From Panorpa germanica (taxonomy: Eukaryota > Arthropoda > Insecta > Mecoptera > Panorpidae): a stretch of DNA of 64,000 nt. The stretch lies in contig OY783214.1 in NCBI GenBank assembly GCA_963678705.1, positions 13,888,001 through 13,952,000 of the forward strand. Direction: 5' to 3'. The position numbers and the translations under genes were made by a program. Positions 58,097 through 64,000 of this stretch are shown here, one piece after another; the first letter of the stretch is position 1, and every line of letters begins with the position of its first letter. A model generated the notes under the pieces. It was given only the letters and a program-made list of their open reading frames with translations. It searched no databases and was not told where the DNA came from.

Positions 58097-60144
58097 TTCA
58101 ACTAAATCTAAATCATTTATAGACACACAACATTTTCTTTATGGAACAAAAATTAAATTGTCGATAAAAAATGTACACTTTCTATCAACTCATAACGGAA
58201 TTGTACCTCTATGACCCTAGTAATCGTATGAGCAATTAACAAAGGGCTAACACCGCGATATAACTCCGGATATACAAGTATCTTTAATTTAAAATTGTTC
58301 ATAAACACAGGAAACCCTTTTTAAAACTAACCCTACTTATCCTTAGATTTATATTCACGATATGTAACATAACGTTTAAAGAAAAGAACACTGAGTACTA
58401 ATTACCATTTTCAATTGACTGTAATTTATAATGAAATATGCATTTATTCAAGTTTAATACATTACAACAATAGAATAAATTCCCGTCAACACTCGACACG
58501 CGCTGACTGAATAAATTCTTTGTTCGTCATTATTTTTTAGGTTAGAAACGACGCGTATGAAGTGAGACACAGATTATAATCTATTTTCTACTGGAATTCA
58601 TTATATTTTAATGAGATTATTTTCATTTTATGTTTAAACATAAATAATGTTATTTATGTGATGAAAATGAAAAACTAACTAAGAAATTTATAAGATTTAT
58701 GATTAAAAATATAAAATAAATCAACGTATTTTGTTTTTAGTATCATTATGTTATTTTAGAATATTCGTTTTGACAGCTACAAGCTTATACAAATGTTCAA
58801 GGCGCCCTGACGATTTAGATGCGCCTGCCTGCTTTCTCGAATGCTTGTCTTTCATTATGTTCTTTGTTCGCTTAAAGAAAGTGGAATTTAATTTATGAGC
58901 CGCTCAACTAATAATACATTATATTTGTTTATATTACAAAAGCTTTCATCGAAATATATTTTATGGAAATATATAATATATGGAGTCCGAACTGACCACG
59001 TGTGTACGGTCTACCACGTGAATTGCTAATGCTTTATTAATTTAGATGAAGAACCCGAAATATCTTAATGTGATGGGATAAGGATTAGCCTAAACAGATA
59101 GATGAATCTATCTGTTGTATTCTGCTTCAACGTTGGCTTCTTTCTTACTCCTGGAATACAAATAGAAATTTTCATACAGAACGCCTACAAGATGCAACAC
59201 TTCTTACATATCAATAAGGTTTATAATTTTAGTTAGCCGACTGACTCTTAGTGTAAACTACAGAGTAACGAATAGTAATTAATTAAATAGTATTAACAAA
59301 AGTCCTAGAACATTTTTCAGTAATTAATTAAGAAGAATAATATATAAAAACATTTATTTAGGATTAGGGTAAAGTTTATTTAGCAACCCAAGTCCAGAAC
59401 CACTCATCATCTTTTCCAAGTACAACACACACGTGTATCAGCTTGTACAATCTAAACACATTGCGTGTTTATTTTTTATATTTTTGTTTAACATAAGTCT
59501 TTCAAGGGTTAACATGAGTTTATAATTGAATATTTTAAAAACAGTGAATGTTTTAGAAAGGTAATTTAAAGCAGGCTTTATTACAATACAGTCACTATAG
59601 GTAGAGACTATAGACCAAAACAGTAGCTGTCAGCTGGGAAGAACAGCTATGTAGAAGCAGAGAACCGGAGAACCGTGGTCTCGTGGCTCAAGATAAACAA
59701 TGGCGATGACAGTTGAAATGACACATGTAGCAGAATGTCTACGCAGAGATGTTAAGCTGGTTGAACTACGCACGTAACGTGGTGTTGGGGGGAGGGGGGA
59801 TAGTGGAACGAAGAGCAGGTTCAGTGTAATGTCAGACGACGCCGAGAAAGGGTAAATTATGTTGGGACTTATGACAAAGCAGTTAACATTAATGAGCCAG
59901 TGTTTCTGAGTTATGAGCTAGAATTTGAAAGACATGCATACGTACTACATTTAAAAGTGTTTAAAACAATGTTTTGTGCTCTCTTATTTAGTATACTTAA
60001 TATTTTCTTTTTTATTTATTTGGTTTATTCAACCTTCTTGCCGTACAAACATCAAAATACGTAGATGTTACCTGAAGTCCAAATTGAATTTATGTAAATA
60101 CTCAATTAAAGAAGGTCGTGAACCATAACTGAATGTATATATAA
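58097..60144. other. Non-coding stretch
   Basis: AT-rich with a G-run at about 59786-59800. No gene supported. Confidence 0.45.
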
Positions 60145-60711
60145 CTGCACTGTATATTGACAAAGTTGAGAAGAGCAATTATAACAAAAGATATAAAAGG
60201 ATTTGGGAGAGAGAGATACCACAATACTTAAGAGAAAAAGACACAAAAACATAAGAAGGATTGCCAGATTTAGGTTGGAAAACGAGCAGAAAGGAAACAG
60301 ATACTGGGCAAATAGCGAGGAAAGGATGTACAGGATATGCGGAACGGAGATAGAAACATGGTAGCACATTAAGTTTTCGTGTGACAAAAGGTAATAAGCG
60401 AAAAGAATATTGGGCAGTTATTAAAAGGAGGCAGTGAAGGGAAGGGGTAGATGGCGGAGATAGAGAAAAGGAACGAGGAAAGAGAAGGAATGGCAGAGTA
60501 GAAATAGTTGGTTGGGTAACAGGAGGGGCGAAGCAGTAGCAGTAGTAGTTTTGTTTTTATTTTTATAGGATAATTTTTTTTTTTTCGTTTGGAAGGAGTG
60601 AGAATGTTTAAATTTAATAAGGATTAAAATGACAAAATCACAATGACATGTAAATAAATGATTTAAGGCACAAGAATGTAGTGCCAAATGGCAAAAACAT
60701 TAAAAATAATA
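60145..60711 (+). pseudogene. Decayed relative of the same LINE 3' end, opposite orientation
   Basis: Translates in pieces as SNYNKRYKRIWERE, IPQYLREKDTK, then IRRIARFRLENEQKGNRYW and YRICGTEIETW*HIKFSC. It has two frameshifts and a TAG inside the knuckle. Here the His ligand is kept and the first Cys is Tyr, the reverse of the 54.0 kb copy. The 3' UTR aligns in outline, with GCC-AAAT-GGC at 60683-60692 and an A-rich tail after it. Target duplications were not found. Confidence 0.8.
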
Positions 60712-63700
60712 CAATCGTTGATTGAGTTACATCTTGCTTTGTATACTGTTGTTAAATTTGTTAATAAATACTATTATACCAATATTATATCCGGGCTTAT
60801 AATTTGTAATTCGTAAATCCTAATTATTCCTGACACAGTCGAAAATATTGATACTAAATAAATATTACGAAAAATGTAAAATGTAAAATGCAAAAAGTAC
60901 GTACCTAATGGTAAAGATAAATTGAAAACGAATTAAAAAGCACAAATCGGCTAATAATAAATGATGCAGATAGGGTTACTTTCAGGGAGGTGCATGCTCA
61001 GTGTTCATAGAAGAAAAAGGTAGAGGTTGACACTGAATTCAAGTGTTGAACAAATTTGGACAAAAACATAAGCGCCTTAAGTTATTATTGAAACAGTGAC
61101 TTAAACAATAAAAAATTTTATTTCTTAATCTGCCTATATTCTTTCATAACAGGAGTGCAAAGGGTCCTGTGCGGTTGCCCGTATGCAGATTGTATAGAAA
61201 GCGTAAAAGATTAACGCAAAGAAGGACGCATTCCTTAACCGATTAGTGAGAGTAAGAGAAATTCTTTAATACATTGGTGCAAAATCGTGGTGTTTCTTCA
61301 ATTTGGATTGCTGCGTTAAACCAGTGTTACTTCCAATTCAACTATTCAAAACTTGTAGTAAGTTTTAGTACAATGTAACTTTCCCTGACACTTTTTTCAA
61401 ATCTCTATAACAAAATATAATGCTATGTTTCTTTATTTTTCAAATCATACTGGTAAAAACCTAACCTCAAACGGTGACGTCATTTTTTAGATAAACACCT
61501 TTTATTTTACATCAGATTTTTTGTGAATTAATTTTTAGGTTTCTGAATAAATTAAGCAATTGAATTATATATATTTTAAAGATTTGTCTTGTTTTACTTT
61601 TGAAGTTAAAAACGTTTTGGTTCTTTTCGGACGGCTTTCTTTCCCCCACATTTCTAATCTTCTATGTTCTACATTACTTTGAATTCGCTTTGAACGCTTG
61701 GGGCATCATCATCATCATTACTTAGCAAAAGCAGCAGAGTCAAACCTTTTAATATTTAATTTTAAAACATTTCTCTATTACAGATTTTTAAAATTATTTA
61801 GCAATTTCTTTTATGAATAACTATTTGCAATTCTAGTTGTATTTAACTTATATTTTATAAAGGTTTCAAACACCTGGTCTAAACTGATGTTCATTGCGTG
61901 TGTAACGTTTCCAAAGCAGTGTCCAATCCAAGTTCATTTTGCTCGAACATTAAATGTACCAGTTAAATGGGAGGACCGTGATTTATGAATGGTTAGTTAA
62001 ACAAAGGTTTTTTAGTTACAAATTGCAAATCGTAATTAGTCAGTTGTTTCTACAGTTAAAATAAATTGCTTCTTCAGGAAATAGAACACAATTTCTTTAA
62101 TGCGTAATTTTAATTATTGAACATCGTAAAGTGTCTTTCTTTACATTTATATATTTTCACACCCAGTTATTTTATCTTTGTAGAATATTATTTTACTACT
62201 TTGTTATAATTGAGTTGCGAAGTACTTATTGAAAGTTTCTGGTTACATGTAGAATATATTACCCCTGCTTATTTCTTGTAGGCAATACTAATAACACCAA
62301 AAGTTTCTGCAATAACAAAAGCTTTGAGTATCAACAAACAGTAAGAGGAAGAGTGAGACAATTATAAATTTTGTTGAATATTCCACCTGTCAATGAAATA
62401 AAACAACTGACACTGAAGACGGAACGTTAAAGAAGGTCTTCATAATATAATCATATTTTATGGTGACGCTACAGGGCCAGGAGATTTAACAAAACGGAGA
62501 AAGCACGATTTATATTTTACAGCAATGGTCCGCAGTTCAAATGAAACCCGGAAACGGATTTATACTTTATATCTGAAGTCCCATACCGCCTATTACAATT
62601 TATATCAAAATGGACGTAATAAAGTAAAACGATTGGCTATTTTTAGCTGAATCGTCTATAAAATATAGTAATAAATTCACTTTTCCGAATAACCAGCTAA
62701 CCAGCCAATTGGTCTCTGGCGGTGTTTCTAGGATGCGGTACGATTTTGCCACTTTGAAGTTTTGTGCCAGCGTTTCTAAACAGCTTTTTATTTTTTCTAA
62801 CACCCTATAAATATTGTATGAGTTTGTGTACTGGTCCGATTGAATGACACGTGTCTTCAAAAATGTAGTAGCACAAAAATTAAACTATGATTTATAAAAG
62901 CAACTATAATTATGAATTCTGTCAGTACTAGAAGAATGAATAAACGAGATGGAATTTGATGAGACGAGAAGTAGGAGTAAAGGAGAAATATATTAGGTAA
63001 AGAGAGAAAGAATCAAGAGAACAAAACAAAATTTAAGACTTGAAGAGTGGGTGGTGGCCAGATAAATTTCGGGGACATATTGGTGAAACAATATGAGACA
63101 TTTTTTAGTTTTTCATTGAGAGATAATTTGAACTACTTTGTAAGAGAGAGGTGAGAGGAGGGACATAATAATCTGACAGAGGGAGTACAAATTTGTAATA
63201 ATGCCTTTGAGTACTGTAGAAGTTACATAAAGGTCCTTGATTCAAATGCATTAAGTACTCTAAAAACGATAAAAATTCAATTGTAATTTCGTGAAATATC
63301 CCTATAGTCAATACTATAGCATAAAACTATGAAACTCATTCCACTTGTGTACATTATCCGGTACGTTCTAACGTGATAAGAAAGAACCATTAAATTAAAG
63401 ACTTAAGTTAGAAACTTTTGGAATCTTTGGTGCTTAAAGTTTTTGTGAGTGGGCAGGAAGTTGCCACAAGACCACAACCAATAAAATTATCCATAAAAGC
63501 AATTCTCTGTCGAACAAACCTGGTTACAACACCGTATAGAACGTGATAACCAAACGACGCTGAAACGACGACGACGACGGTAGCGACGGTGGTGACTGTG
63601 ACATCGAGATATAACACAGAATTCTATTTATTGTCGTAATTGGTTTTAAACTTATTTAATTTCGTTTTAATTCCGTGGGTTGTTTTGTGTGAACAATTTA

Positions 63701-64000
63701 GATTATACATTGTCTTACGGAAGCTATTTTCTTGGCGGATATTCTGATTAATGAAAATACAGTGAAGAAATTAACTTCACATCTTTCTTTCATTCGAATT
63801 TGCATCTCAAAATCATCTATCTACGGGAATTTTGCTTGCTGTATAATTAGAGTGGTTGCGCAAACTACCGTAGGTGTGGCGAGAGCGCTGTCTTCCCAAA
63901 ACAACTAACTCGAGCAGTATCTCCATCAGTAGTAAGACCATCAATAAATCTAATGACAAATTATGTTTGTACGATAAAGCAATTATAATATCGTACTTTT
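60712..64000. other. Non-coding stretch to the end of the window
   Basis: A CAT microsatellite near 61707-61718 and a CGA-type microsatellite at 63554-63595 that creates a valine-rich spurious frame on the minus strand. No gene supported. Confidence 0.5.

Noticed and set aside
60106..60687. Minus-strand frames of 62-93 codons
   Set aside because: Antisense of the decayed LINE copy.
63408..63617. Valine-rich 69-codon frame on the minus strand
   Set aside because: It translates a CGA/CGG microsatellite and flanks, with no protein-like conservation visible.
1..64000. CRISPR arrays, bacterial operons, rRNA genes, telomeric TTAGG arrays
   Set aside because: None seen; the direct repeats present are transposon-derived or microsatellites.

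Overview
The window is strongly AT-rich eukaryotic DNA and reads as a gene-poor stretch of an arthropod, most likely insect, genome. The reasons are sparse coding sequence, spliceosomal-type exon borders, and remnants of the usual insect transposon classes: hAT, Tc1/mariner-type, piggyBac-type, Helitron-like, non-LTR and Ty3/gypsy elements. I cannot fix the order of insect. Almost all short open frames in the window are chance or antisense shadows.

Two host coding features are supported. At 33213-32554 (minus) there is a single-exon Mpv17/PMP22-family gene, closest by motif to MPV17L2. At 48567-46322 (minus) there is a large internal coding exon with a convincing splice acceptor, a uORF whose stop overlaps the main start codon, and a splice donor that makes the apparent C-terminal stop intronic. 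It encodes about 736 residues of Pro/Asn/Ser-rich, probably disordered protein with two PPAY motifs and a QTD cluster. I do not recognise the protein, and its other exons are not visible here.

The most informative mobile locus is 19935-23870 (minus strand). It is a Ty3/gypsy (mdg3/micropia-like) retrotransposon in an LTR-internal-LTR-internal-LTR tandem arrangement, sitting directly between two (TA)n tracts. One internal region keeps leader, gag and protease but has an in-frame deletion of reverse transcriptase, RNase H and most of integrase. The other keeps only the pol C-terminus. The two long repeats look identical. The LTR ends, a tRNA-Leu-type primer site and an LTR-embedded stop codon can all be placed.

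Other elements, left to right: Tc1/mariner-type MITE copies (190-438, 49541-49803, 52499-52711, 57855-58096); a 400-bp repeat followed by a long foldback (1374-2034) and a second copy bracketed by a 149-bp direct repeat (6060-6749); a Helitron-like fragment (3412-3648, second copy 44452-44557); a hAT element with decayed transposase and perfect 8-bp target duplication (10425-11025); a piggyBac-type MITE (14637-14742); a mariner end (18434-18570); a second hAT with perfect 8-bp duplication (36705-37659); a foldback MITE (51215-51595); a 5'-truncated LINE with perfect 16-bp target duplication (53501-54161) and a decayed relative in opposite orientation (60145-60711); and a 349-bp hAT nested inside an older repeat whose unoccupied paralogue lies at 40790-41180. 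The remaining sequence is intronic or intergenic AT-rich DNA in which I see simple repeats and unclassified repeat fragments only.

No CRISPR array, operon, bacterial gene, rRNA or convincing tRNA was seen.
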